Positions 25,662 through 33,603 are shown, counted from the stretch's first letter. The stretch: DNA of 34,282 nt from a marine gamma proteobacterium HTCC2089 (GCA_905182905.1 CAJJDH010000096.1:1-34282); one strand, 5' to 3'. Numbers and translations: made by a program. Notes: a model not told the origin generated them from the letters alone.

Positions 25662-26861
25662 ATGAACATTAGCTTCAGCCCTGAACACGAGAGATTTCGC
25701 GAAGAAGTACGCACATTCTTGGACGAGTCGTTAACCGAAGATTTACGCGCGGCCCAACGTTTGTGCCCGGGTATTTTTCTCGACTACGAACACAATATCG
25801 CCTGGCATAGAATTTTGCACAAAAAAGGCTGGGTAGCTCCAGCGTGGCCTAAAGAGTATGGCGGTACAGGCTGGGATTTAATGCAACGCTACATTTGGTC
25901 AATTGAAACCGCTAAGGCCGATGCCCCTAACTTAGCACCCATGAGTGTGGGCATGTGCGGACCAATGCTTATAGGCTGTGGTAGCGACGCTCAAAAGCAG
26001 GAGCTATTGCCAAGAATTCTCTCCGGTGAAGACTATTATTGCCAAGGTTATTCAGAACCAGGGTCTGGGTCAGACCTCGCCAGCCTAAAGCTCAAAGCCA
26101 CTAGTGACGGAGACGATTTAATTCTTAATGGCAGCAAGATATGGACCTCACACGCCCACTACGCCAATCGCATGTTTCTGCTCGTAAGAACTAATGACAG
26201 CGGCAAACCACAAGATGGCATCACTTTCTTGTTATTAGATATGGACAGCCCAGGCATAAAAGTTGAGCCCATTCTATTTGCCTCGGGGACCCATGAGGTG
26301 AACCAGGTGTTTTTTGAAAATGTCCGTGTTGCTAAATCGAATATTGTCGGTGAGGAGCATAAAGGCTGGTCTGTCGCCAAGTATCTTTTGGAGTTTGAGC
26401 GCGGTGGTGGCGGTACGGCGAGCCGCAAAATTGCCTTAAAGAGGCTGCGCAATTTAGCCGAACAAACACCTGTGGACGGATCAAACCTTGCCGCAGATCC
26501 TGAGTTTGCGCGCATATTAGACGAGGTAGAAGTGAAGCTTGAAGCCATTCAGTTTACAGAGTTTCGCATAATGGCGGCGCTGTCCAAGGGGCAAAACCCG
26601 GGACCGGAATCTTCCATCATGAAAACCTTGGGCGCGGATCTAGGCCAATACATTACCGAGTTAGCCACCCAGGTAATGGGCTACCACGCAGCAGTCCACC
26701 AACCCGAGGCGCGTACCGTTGGGAATAATGATTTAGCTATAGGGCCTGAGGCCGGACTAGCTACATTTTCTCAATACTTCAATTTACGCGCATCCTCAAT
26801 TGCAGGCGGCAGCAATGAAGTGCAGCGAAATATCATGGCAAAATTGGTACTAGGGTTATAA
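25662..26861 (+). CDS. acyl-CoA dehydrogenase (paralogue of 15076)
   Basis: A 399-aa flavoenzyme closely like the 15076 gene: YYCQGYSEPGSGSDLASLKL, NGSKIWTSHAHYANRMF, DMDSPGIKVEPI and SIAGGSNEVQRNIMAKLVLGL. Its medium-chain glutamate position is again glycine (AGGSNE), and E246 in LLEFERGGGG is the likely base. TAGGAAG precedes the ATG. It is the last gene of the 22520-26861 row. The pair of paralogues with one separate ACAD10/11-like enzyme fits stepwise oxidation of a bulky acyl chain, which is an inference. Confidence 0.92.
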   Translation: MNISFSPEHERFREEVRTFLDESLTEDLRAAQRLCPGIFLDYEHNIAWHRILHKKGWVAPAWPKEYGGTGWDLMQRYIWSIETAKADAPNLAPMSVGMCGPMLIGCGSDAQKQELLPRILSGEDYYCQGYSEPGSGSDLASLKLKATSDGDDLILNGSKIWTSHAHYANRMFLLVRTNDSGKPQDGITFLLLDMDSPGIKVEPILFASGTHEVNQVFFENVRVAKSNIVGEEHKGWSVAKYLLEFERGGGGTASRKIALKRLRNLAEQTPVDGSNLAADPEFARILDEVEVKLEAIQFTEFRIMAALSKGQNPGPESSIMKTLGADLGQYITELATQVMGYHAAVHQPEARTVGNNDLAIGPEAGLATFSQYFNLRASSIAGGSNEVQRNIMAKLVLGL

Positions 26862-26983
26862 CGCGCGCGGTCTTAGTACATTCTTTGGGCCGTTTTTAGG
26901 GCTGCCGAAGAGATCTTGCCCGCTTCAAGGTAGAACTTTGTGCTGTTCAGCGCAGGTGGCGTTTATATTCCAACAGCAATTGA

Positions 26984-27001
26984 ACTCACCTGACAGTGAG
27001 T
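26984..27001. terminator. small hairpin between convergent genes
   Basis: ACTCAC and GTGAGT form a 6-bp stem with a CTGACA loop between the end of the acyl-CoA dehydrogenase gene and the convergent small gene. There is no T-run, so the role as a terminator is weakly supported. Confidence 0.3.
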
Positions 27002-27011
27002 ACCCAAGGCT

Positions 27012-27356
27012 CTAGAACGGAATGTCGTCATCCATGTCATCAAAGTTGGTAATTGGCGGAGGCGGCGCTGGCATCGGTGAGCCATCGCTGAAAGAGCTGT
27101 CACCTGCAGGGCTAGGACCGGCATTTTGAGGATTGCCTCCTGCAGCTGAATTCGGCTTCCAATTATCTACCGAGGCATACCACTTACCTGACCGCGCTTC
27201 TTTCACATCAATATTGACCCATTCGTCCTCTTTCGCGGATAACCAACGGATCATTTCTTCACGCTTAATACTGATATTCGCCTTAACAAAATCCGGTGCA
27301 TTAGCGCGGGGTGCCTTGGCAAAAAAGCCATCTATAAATTCAATTTGATCTGCCAT
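27012..27356 (-). CDS. small protein with SSB-like acidic C-terminal tip
   Basis: A 114-aa protein. The N-terminal half (about 1-67) is a compact domain: IEFIDGFFAKAPRANAPDF, ISIKREEMIRWLSA, DEWVNIDVKEAR and GKWYASVDNWKP. Residues 68-103 form a disordered G/P/S/N-rich linker. The end is NFDDMDDDIPF, nearly identical to the C-terminal peptide of E. coli SSB (DFDDDIPF), which recruits DNA-repair and replication proteins. The length and layout (small beta domain, linker, acidic tip) suggest a single-stranded nucleic-acid-binding protein; the domain may be a divergent OB fold. GAGGAT precedes the ATG. No DNA-repair gene is adjacent. I do not recognise a named family. Confidence 0.8.
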   Translation of the reverse strand: MADQIEFIDGFFAKAPRANAPDFVKANISIKREEMIRWLSAKEDEWVNIDVKEARSGKWYASVDNWKPNSAAGGNPQNAGPSPAGDSSFSDGSPMPAPPPPITNFDDMDDDIPF

Positions 27357-27730
27357 CTAATCCTCAAAATCACAAGTTAACCCAAAACCTAAAATGCCAC
27401 TGCCGTAAAATGACGAGCACCCGCGTGGCGACTCAAAGTCGACTAAAACCCAAACAAACGGGCAAAATCGAAGCATAAGCAATGAGACGAAATTCCACGA
27501 GCACAATGCCATTTTGAAGTATCGAAGTACACGATACTTTGGAAAAACTATGCAGATTTTGCTGCAATAGTCTTTGCTGGAGGATTTCAGGATATACCTT
27601 ACCAACAGCATTGCTTAGAAGCACTCCGCAAAAGATTCGCCAAACGGACAACTTAGAGCCCATAGATCTCAACATCGAGTTGGCCAACAGCTCATAGCAT
27701 CTTGCGACAACTACCAGATCCTGCGAACAC

Positions 27731-27744
27731 TTTGTCCGGACAAA
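27731..27744. repeat. 14-bp perfect palindrome
   Basis: TTTGTCCGGACAAA is its own reverse complement. It is a typical dimer-operator size and the most distal of the three symmetric sites upstream of the MDR gene. Confidence 0.5.
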
Positions 27745-27805
27745 TTTCGATGACACTTGGTATTCCAGCGATGTTTTATCGAACTATTTAGTCGAGTTAT
27801 ACAGG

Positions 27806-27817
27806 CACCGTACGGTG
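27806..27817. repeat. 12-bp perfect palindrome
   Basis: CACCGTACGGTG is its own reverse complement; one flanking G-T pair on each side weakly extends it. Its centre is 74 bp from the centre of the first palindrome. Confidence 0.45.
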
Positions 27818-27888
27818 TCGACAGGTATCATATGCAACCAAGATTGCCATGAAACGCTGATAAAAATATTGAATATTGTACTTCGCAT

Positions 27889-27904
27889 ATAAGTTATAAC
27901 TTAT
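27889..27904. promoter_or_regulatory. 16-bp perfect palindrome, candidate operator
   Basis: ATAAGTTATAACTTAT is its own reverse complement. It is 68 bp upstream of the MDR start codon inside an AT-rich, promoter-like stretch, where a TetR/MarR/MerR-type dimer could bind. Its centre is 85 bp from the 12-bp palindrome. No regulator gene is adjacent. Confidence 0.45.
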
Positions 27905-27971
27905 TGTTTTAATTGAATTATTAGTACAAATATTCGCGCATAACAACAAAACCCATATACAAGAGATCCAT

Positions 27972-29030
27972 ATGCAAGCCCTATCCTACTCCAAGCATGG
28001 CGACCCCAGCGTGCTAACTCTCAATGAGGTAGCGGACCCAATATTCGGTACGAGCGATGTCCTCATCCGGACCCACGCAACCGGTGTAAATCGAGTCGAT
28101 GTAGCGCAACGTAACGGCTGGTTTACCCTCCCCAACTTCTCTTTGCCCAACATCCCGGGTATGGATATAGCAGGCGAAATTGTGGCATTTGGTGACGCAG
28201 CAAAAAATATAGCCCAAGCAAGAGGGTTAGATATTCAACTCGGCTCTCGGGTTGTAGTTGACCCATCCATGTCAGAGGTACCGGCCTCTTCCAACCTCTA
28301 CGGCAATGGAGATTTATACGGTGACCTCGACGTTATTGGGGCTACTCGCGATGGCGGTTATGCAGAATTGTGCGTTGCCCCAGCAAGCCACATCCACCTC
28401 ATACCAACAGATATGCCGTACACCCACGCAGCGGCGTTCCCTACGGCTTGGATGACCGCCCACCATGCACTATTTGACGTAGGCCATCTGCAAGCGGGAG
28501 AAACTCTACTGGTACACGCTGGCGCCAGCGGTGTTTCTTTAGCTGCCATTCAACTAGCGCGAGCGGCTGGCGCAACAGTTTACGCAACGGCAAGCAGCAC
28601 GGAGAAGTGTCAACGTGCGGTGCTAGCGGGCGCTCAAGCCGCAATCATCAACCGGACAACCGACGTTGCTCAATGGAGCAAAGAGCAAACGAACGGGCGC
28701 GGCGTGAATATGGTTTTTGACCATGTCGGTGCCGCACTATGGGCACAATCACTATTTGCTTTAGGACCCCGAGGGCGGCTCGTAAACTGCGGCAACACTT
28801 CAGGCGATGAAGCAGTAATACCTTCGCTTGGTCATTTGTTTCACATGGGCATCCAAGTTTTAGGCTCCGACCCCTACCGTTATGAAGAATTCGCTCTGGT
28901 GTGGGAAAAATACTGCAATGGCGACTTTGATCCGTCGATAGATAGCGTCTATGAATTAAAAGATGGCGCGGAAGCCCACCGTAAGATGGAGTCGAATGAT
29001 GTTTCAGGTAAATTTATATTAACCCTGTAA
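27972..29030 (+). CDS. NADPH:quinone reductase-like MDR oxidoreductase
   Basis: A 352-aa medium-chain dehydrogenase/reductase. GVNRVDVAQRNG and PGMDIAGEIVAFG form the substrate domain; HAGASGVSLAAIQLA (182-196) is the NADP-binding turn, followed by GATVYATASS. The zinc-ligand cysteines and histidines of alcohol dehydrogenases are missing, so it belongs to the zinc-free quinone reductase/enoyl reductase group. A longer insertion around 102-122 (ASSNLYGNGDLYGDLD) is a little unusual. The upstream palindromes suggest induction by a ligand. AGAGA lies before the ATG, a weak ribosome site. Confidence 0.9.
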   Translation: MQALSYSKHGDPSVLTLNEVADPIFGTSDVLIRTHATGVNRVDVAQRNGWFTLPNFSLPNIPGMDIAGEIVAFGDAAKNIAQARGLDIQLGSRVVVDPSMSEVPASSNLYGNGDLYGDLDVIGATRDGGYAELCVAPASHIHLIPTDMPYTHAAAFPTAWMTAHHALFDVGHLQAGETLLVHAGASGVSLAAIQLARAAGATVYATASSTEKCQRAVLAGAQAAIINRTTDVAQWSKEQTNGRGVNMVFDHVGAALWAQSLFALGPRGRLVNCGNTSGDEAVIPSLGHLFHMGIQVLGSDPYRYEEFALVWEKYCNGDFDPSIDSVYELKDGAEAHRKMESNDVSGKFILTL

Positions 29031-29157
29031 GTTATTGTTTTTAATAGTTTATATTTCGTGAAACATTCATTTCGACAAGTGTATAACGCCTTTGAGACAA
29101 CTAAAAAAAATGCCCTCACGAACCGCCTTGCCCTATAGCAAGCAGCCTCGGCAACCA

Positions 29158-29174
29158 TGAGATAGCCTATCTCA
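29158..29174. repeat. 8-bp inverted repeat, candidate operator
   Basis: TGAGATAG and CTATCTCA flank one central C. It lies in the 275-bp gap between the MDR gene and the ABM gene, which otherwise holds no gene; the -10-like TATGAT near the ABM gene is about 90 bp downstream. Confidence 0.4.
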
Positions 29175-29305
29175 AACCTCGTTTGTAAAAGGTAGCTAGC
29201 CGCCCGCATTCACAAACCCACAAATTGAATCAGCCTCCTTGTATTTGTTTTTCCTCGCATAGGTCAGATATGATCTGCTAATTATTACAACTAGAAGAGA
29301 GCCTT

Positions 29306-29599
29306 ATGAGCGTATTAGTCACCCTTGAACTACCGGCAAAAACCGAAACATTGGATGAGTTTTTAGCGGTCATGAAAGAAGCATTAGTGGACACGAGAGC
29401 TTATGCAGGTTGCGAAAAAGTAGAAACCTATGTGGAGCAAGGCAGCGGAAGCGTTTTTCTTGTTGAGCAGTGGGAAACAGCCGAGCACCAAGGCGCATAT
29501 ATGGGCTGGAGGATGGAAACTGGATTGATGGACGCAATTGGCGGATTTTTAGCAGGCCCTCCTGTCGCTCGTACTTTTGATCCAAAAAGCGAGGTTTAG
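29306..29599 (+). CDS. antibiotic biosynthesis monooxygenase (ABM) family protein
   Basis: A 97-aa dimeric alpha/beta-barrel protein. VLVTLELPAKTETLDEFL, YAGCEKVETYVEQ, FLVEQWETAEHQGAYMGWR and PPVARTFDP are the ABM pattern. Family members include quinol monooxygenases (YgiN) and haem-degrading enzymes, and many are unassigned. AGAAGAGAG precedes the ATG. Next to a quinone-reductase-like gene, a quinone/quinol cycle is conceivable, although the two genes have separate upstream regions. Confidence 0.88.
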   Translation: MSVLVTLELPAKTETLDEFLAVMKEALVDTRAYAGCEKVETYVEQGSGSVFLVEQWETAEHQGAYMGWRMETGLMDAIGGFLAGPPVARTFDPKSEV

Positions 29600-29629
29600 G
29601 CTTCTCAGGCCAGCACTGCACTAACATAC

Positions 29630-29648
29630 TGCGCGAACCACTCGCGCA
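29630..29648. terminator. hairpin after the ABM gene
   Basis: TGCGCGA and TCGCGCA form a perfect 7-bp GC-rich stem with an ACCAC loop, 31 bp after the stop codon. A weak pyrimidine stretch follows (CCTTTCC), so termination is plausible but not certain. Confidence 0.45.
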
Positions 29649-29666
29649 AGCCTTTCCGAGCGGCAC

Positions 29667-29702
29667 TTTGCAGGGATTTTACCTGCAAATCCGCACTTTG
29701 CA
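29667..29702 (+). promoter_or_regulatory. two mutually exclusive hairpins upstream of deaD
   Basis: TTTGCAGG (29667-29674) pairs with CCTGCAAA (29682-29689), an 8-bp stem with a 7-nt loop. The same TGCAAA arm (29684-29689) can instead pair with TTTGCA (29697-29702), a 6-bp stem, also with a 7-nt loop. The two cannot form together. A CGGCACTTT-like word recurs at 29661, 29691 (as CCGCACTTT) and 29732. If transcribed in the deaD leader, this would act as a switch. Confidence 0.45.
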
Positions 29703-29866
29703 TTGGGGAACCTCCGGACACCGGCTTTTCTCGGCACTTTCTCACCAATTTGGCGAAGATTACTCTCGCTTAATAGCGAAAAAAAGCCTATCACAGCGTT
29801 AGTTCATGTATGATGCGCGCTCTTCGGGCTCGGGCCAGCCCCTCTTACTCCCTTTCAGGACACTTC

Positions 29867-31786
29867 ATGTCGGATTCTAATGCTCCCTCGGTAACGTTTC
29901 GAGACCTAAACCTTAGTAATGAATTACTGCAGGGGCTGGATGAAGTGGGTTACCAAACACCCTCACCAATTCAAGCAGAGGCGATTCCCCATTTGCTGCA
30001 GGGGCTCGATATTTTGGGCCATGCGCCCACCGGCACCGGTAAAACCGCTGCCTTCGCCCTGCCCCTACTGTCTCGCTTGGACATGAACGATCGAAGCGTA
30101 CAGGTAATGGCACTGGCGCCGACCAGAGAGCTTGCTGTACAGGTCGCTGAAGCTTTCAAACGCTACGCTAAACACATCCCAGGATTCAACGTATTGGCTA
30201 TTTATGGTGGCCAAGATTACTCAGGCCAAATTCGTCAACTCAAGCGTGGCGTACAGGTTGTAGTGGGTACTCCTGGACGGGTTATGGATCACATGCGTAA
30301 GGGAACGTTGAAATTGAACGGGCTACAAGCCTTAGTCTTAGACGAAGCCGACGAAATGTTGCGCATGGGATTCGTCGACGAAGTGGAGTGGATCCTCGAG
30401 CAAACGCCACCCGAACGTCAAATGGCCTTGTTCTCGGCGACAATGCCTAAGGAAATTCAGCGTATTGCCCGACGTCATTTAAATGACCCTCAAGAAGTTT
30501 CCATCAAAGCCAAAACAGCTACCGCTGAAACTATACGCCAGCGTTATTGGTTGGTAAGCGGTTTACGCAAGCTAGATGCGCTGACCCGTATTTTAGAGGT
30601 AGAAGACTTTGATGGCGTTTTGATTTTCGTGCGCACCAAGATGGCCACTACAGAGCTTGCAGAGCAATTGGAAGCTCGAGGCCACGCTGCCGCGGCTATG
30701 AACGGCGACATGGCGCAAAAATCACGTGAGCAAATGGTTGCCCGCCTTAAATCTGGCGGGCTAGATATCTTAGTAGCCACCGATGTAGCTGCGCGAGGCC
30801 TTGACGTTGAACGCATAAGCCACGTTATCAACTACGATATCCCTTACGATACCGAAGCATATATTCACCGAATTGGGCGTACCGGTCGCGCCGGAAGAAG
30901 CGGTGATGCAATTTTGTTTGTAGCGCCTCGTGAGCGAAGGATGCTGGGTGCTATCGAGCGAGCAACACGCAAAAAAATAACTGAACTGGAATTACCCAGC
31001 ACAGAAATTGTGAACAAGAAGCGTATCGCAGATTTCAAACAAAAAATCACTGAAACTATCGCTAGTGGCCACCTTGCATTCATGCGCGGCATCATCGAAG
31101 AATACCAAGGCGAAACCGAAGCCTCGGCTATGGATATCGCAGCTGCTATGGCGAATATCGCCCAAGGCGGACAATCGCTGCTGATGGCGCCGGAAAAGAA
31201 GCAGCCGAACAAACCTCGACATGACAAAAGAGACTCACTTGAGCCACGAAACAGCCGCGGACGGCAGCGTGAACGCCCCCCTCGTGCAGAGCGAGGCGAA
31301 AGAGGTAATCGGCCAGAGCGAAACTCTGGCGGTAGCAGAAACATGGATCTTGAATTGTTTCGCATTGAAGTTGGACGCGAGCACGGTGTAGAACCAAGTA
31401 ATATAGTCGGAGCTATTGCTAATGAAGCAGGCCTAGACGCCAGAAATATTGGACAAATATCTATTAACGATAACTTCAGCATGGTGGAACTCCCCTTAGG
31501 CATGCCTAAAGACGTTTTTACCGATCTGCGTAAAGTATGGGTATGTGGCCAGCAACTGAGAATTAGTCGAGACGGTGAAGCGCCACGAGGCCCTGCAAAA
31601 GATGGGCGGCAACCTCGCTCAGAATCCAAACCCAGAAGGAAAGGGCCGCAAGGGGACGATTTCAAATCTGAGAAAAAGCGGGCGCCGAAAGCTAAGAACA
31701 AAGCTAATTCAGCAGGATCTAGACCCGACGATGGCGCGAAGAGAAAACCATCTAAGCGTAAACCCAAGCCAGTAGATGCCAGCTAA
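29867..31786 (+). CDS. deaD: DEAD-box RNA helicase DeaD/CsdA
   Basis: A 639-aa helicase; I chose the ATG at 29867 after CAGGA. An upstream in-frame ATG at 29810 would add 19 arginine/serine-rich residues not expected in the family. The helicase core has APTGTGKT (53-60), PTREL (85-89), TPGR (135-138), DEAD (159-162), SAT (190-192), ARGLD (309-313) and HRIGRTGR (334-341). A basic R/G/E-rich linker (about 447-492) leads to a DbpA-type RNA-binding domain (about 495-570: FRIEVGREHGVEPSNIVGAI) and a lysine/arginine-rich tail. It unwinds RNA in ribosome assembly and mRNA turnover and is often cold-induced. Confidence 0.95.
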   Translation: MSDSNAPSVTFRDLNLSNELLQGLDEVGYQTPSPIQAEAIPHLLQGLDILGHAPTGTGKTAAFALPLLSRLDMNDRSVQVMALAPTRELAVQVAEAFKRYAKHIPGFNVLAIYGGQDYSGQIRQLKRGVQVVVGTPGRVMDHMRKGTLKLNGLQALVLDEADEMLRMGFVDEVEWILEQTPPERQMALFSATMPKEIQRIARRHLNDPQEVSIKAKTATAETIRQRYWLVSGLRKLDALTRILEVEDFDGVLIFVRTKMATTELAEQLEARGHAAAAMNGDMAQKSREQMVARLKSGGLDILVATDVAARGLDVERISHVINYDIPYDTEAYIHRIGRTGRAGRSGDAILFVAPRERRMLGAIERATRKKITELELPSTEIVNKKRIADFKQKITETIASGHLAFMRGIIEEYQGETEASAMDIAAAMANIAQGGQSLLMAPEKKQPNKPRHDKRDSLEPRNSRGRQRERPPRAERGERGNRPERNSGGSRNMDLELFRIEVGREHGVEPSNIVGAIANEAGLDARNIGQISINDNFSMVELPLGMPKDVFTDLRKVWVCGQQLRISRDGEAPRGPAKDGRQPRSESKPRRKGPQGDDFKSEKKRAPKAKNKANSAGSRPDDGAKRKPSKRKPKPVDAS

Positions 31787-31802
31787 AATGGCACCACAAC
31801 AC

Positions 31803-31826
31803 GGGTACTAGTATGCGCTAGTGCCC
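31803..31826. terminator. hairpin between deaD and the convergent small gene
   Basis: GGGTACTAG and CTAGTGCCC form a 9-bp stem (one G-U-type pair) with loop TATGCG. It lies in a 44-bp gap between convergent genes. There is no T-run, so it is a modest bidirectional terminator candidate. Confidence 0.45.
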
Positions 31827-31830
31827 AGCA

Positions 31831-32037
31831 TTAGGCATCACGTTGCTTATTCAAAAGCCACCTTACAAACCTCGAAAAAGCATACATGTAGGCTAACAGC
31901 CCTACGGTAAACAAACCTGCGTTCCTCACCGGTGGCAGAAAATAGCTGACAGCCAAAAACCCCAGGACAAATGCTGAAACGGTGCCGAAAAAGATCAGCA
32001 GATCTTTAGCTAATCCTGTGAATGTAGGTTCGCTCAT
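31831..32037 (-). CDS. small two-helix membrane protein
   Basis: A 68-aa protein with two hydrophobic segments (about 12-33 and 40-58), starting MSEPTFTGLAKDLLIFFG and ending FVRWLLNKQRDA. The positive C-terminus suggests that this end lies in the cytoplasm. I do not recognise a named family. AAGGG lies about eleven bases before the ATG, a weak site. It converges on deaD and is divergent from yaiI across about 240 bp without other genes. Confidence 0.65.
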   Translation of the reverse strand: MSEPTFTGLAKDLLIFFGTVSAFVLGFLAVSYFLPPVRNAGLFTVGLLAYMYAFSRFVRWLLNKQRDA

Positions 32038-32279
32038 GGCGTAGTTAACCCTTAAAAACGATGAAGCAATTGTAACTGCTCTGGGTGGCTTAAAGTGTGT
32101 GCAAAGCTAACCCTTGGCGTTATTAGCCAGCTGATGTTTAATGCTTGTGACCAATAGACACAACAAATACTGAATTCATTGACCTTAATATTGACGACAA
32201 TAATTACCGCAAAATACAACGCTAATAGGACTGCCTTTATGCAGATTTGCTGCTTTGGCTCGGGCGAGAGCAAAATAAT

Positions 32280-32729
32280 ATGATGATCTGGGTCGATGCA
32301 GACGCCTGCCCCAACGTGGTTAAACAAGTACTATTTAAAGCTGCAACAAGGCTTTCTATCCAGACTATTTTGGTCGCCAATCAATATATTGCAACGCCGC
32401 CGTCAAAGGTCATCTCGGCAATCCAAGTACCCCAAGGCTTCGATGTGGCAGATGATGCAATTGTGCAAAAAATGTCCGCAGGTGATTTAGTGATCACAGC
32501 AGATATTCCATTAGCCGCAGAGGTAGTAGAAAAAGGCGGCACAGCCTTAAATCCTCGAGGCACTCTATATACCAAAGAAAACGTGAAAGACTTTTTGGCC
32601 CGGCGCAATCGGGCAGAAGAGTTGCGAGACAATGGCCTTATCAGTGGCGGCCCATCAGCGTTAGACAAAAAAGACATACAAGCCTTTGCCAACACTTTAG
32701 ATAAATTTCTCGCCAAAGCCGCCAGATAG
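32280..32729 (+). CDS. yaiI: YaiI/YqxD family protein (DUF188)
   Basis: A 149-aa protein almost collinear with E. coli Yai[59 protein letters not shown] and [12 protein letters not shown], ending [21 protein letters not shown]. The conserved aspartates (DADACP, ITADIP) resemble a PIN/NYN nuclease fold; no activity is established. The ATG at 32280 matches the family start; an ATG three bases on is possible. GAGAG lies upstream. Confidence 0.93.
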   Translation: MMIWVDADACPNVVKQVLFKAATRLSIQTILVANQYIATPPSKVISAIQVPQGFDVADDAIVQKMSAGDLVITADIPLAAEVVEKGGTALNPRGTLYTKENVKDFLARRNRAEELRDNGLISGGPSALDKKDIQAFANTLDKFLAKAAR

Positions 32730-32757
32730 CAATCTCAACTGACCGTAAACAACCCAA

Positions 32758-33192
32758 CTACTTGGAGCTATGCATGGCGTACAAAACCCTGCCACGACAG
32801 CACAAAACACCCTGATCGTTCACGATGCTAACGTCCACAGTGCTCAGCTGGCGCCCACGCTTAACTATCGTTGCTATGGCATCTACCCACTCACCTTGAG
32901 CTTGACGCAAATAGGTAATAGAAAGATCCGCTGTACCGGCAGGTTCCGTGCCTGGCAAAGCTCTGCTAAATATCGCCACTATCGCGGCCATATCTACCAT
33001 AGTGGCTAGCACCCCACCGTTTACACTCCCACCGATACCGGTTGGTGTAGTTGGTGTTTTTAAAAGACGCAACCGTCCATAATCAGACTTTACCTCAGCT
33101 AAGGTTAACCCTAAATATTGATGTAACGGTATGTCGTCAAAACGTTGTAAAAAACCCTCATGCCCCTTTGGATTTTGTTCATCCGCAGCCAA
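32758..33192 (-). CDS. PaaI-type hotdog thioesterase
   Basis: A 144-aa hotdog-fold protein. The active-site helix is GGSVNGGVLATMVDMAAIVAI; the usual histidine of the HGG motif is N58, and D67 is the likely catalytic acid. LSITYLRQAQGEWVDAIATI and DVSIVNDQGVLCCRGRVLYA complete the fold. It hydrolyses an acyl-CoA thioester, perhaps aromatic or medium chain. I chose TTG at 33192 because AAGGAG lies just upstream; a TTG at 33249 would add 19 lysine-rich residues. It is convergent with yaiI. Confidence 0.87.
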   Translation of the reverse strand: MAADEQNPKGHEGFLQRFDDIPLHQYLGLTLAEVKSDYGRLRLLKTPTTPTGIGGSVNGGVLATMVDMAAIVAIFSRALPGTEPAGTADLSITYLRQAQGEWVDAIATIVKRGRQLSTVDVSIVNDQGVLCCRGRVLYAMHSSK

Positions 33193-33379
33193 AACTCGCT
33201 CCTTTTTCTTTATCAACTTTTGTGAATTATATTTTTTCAGACAACCCAATAAATAGCCGTACGCGCCTTTTTCTTCTTCCAGCCAGCATCAGGGAAGCAA
33301 GAATGTAACGAAAGCAAAAGAAAGCCCAAGGTTAGTGGCAATCATTGGCATAGATGGCTAGAATGCTCTCCCCTTCGAG

Positions 33380-33453
33380 GGCTGGGTGGCAGAGTGGTCA
33401 TGCAGCGGACTGCAACTCCGTTAACGCCGGTTCGATTCCGACCCCAGCCTCCA
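33380..33453 (+). tRNA. tRNA-Cys (GCA)
   Basis: A 74-nt cloverleaf: acceptor GGCTGGG (33380-33386) with CCCAGCC (33443-33449), discriminator T, encoded CCA (33451-33453), anticodon stem GCGGA/TCCGT and loop CTGCAAC with anticodon GCA. The anticodon arm and T-loop resemble E. coli tRNA-Cys. One T-stem pair is C-A (GCCGG/CCGAC), which is unusual. It is opposite in direction to pgsA. Confidence 0.95.
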
Positions 33454-33603
33454 TTTCCTACGTATTCAATGTCGTCAATTGCGCTTACCCAGCAACAGCT
33501 TGCCTGCATTTCTCCAAGATTGATTGAAGGTCATGTAAATACAAAGCTCGCCACGAGGAGTCTTGTGCTGTCTTGCCAACAGGCTGCAAAGGCCAAATTA
33601 GGT

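Larger units (their letters stand above)
27357..27971. other. 615-bp intergenic region, no supported gene, rich in palindromes
   Basis: Open frames on minus at 27357-27611 and 27433-27756 overlap each other, have no ribosome site, and read as a Cys/Phe/Leu-rich non-conserved sequence. The part from 27840 to 27971 is AT-rich and promoter-like. The region carries an 8-bp inverted repeat (AAGTATCG/CGATACTT, 27517-27539) and three perfect palindromes listed separately. Confidence 0.6.

Noticed and set aside
27357-27756. Overlapping small minus-strand frames in the intergenic region
   Set aside because: No ribosome site and unusual composition rich in Cys and Phe. One ends next to the SSB-tip gene start, but this looks incidental.
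29761-29800. TCGCT/AGCGA hairpin followed by seven A as a terminator
   Set aside because: The A-run lies after the stem on plus, so on minus the T-run precedes the stem. Neither direction makes an intrinsic terminator.
30865-31767. 300-aa open frame on the minus strand inside deaD
   Set aside because: It is fully antisense to a highly conserved helicase gene, has a low-complexity Ser/Arg/Pro-rich composition and no ribosome site. It is a frame shadow of the arginine-rich C-terminal part.
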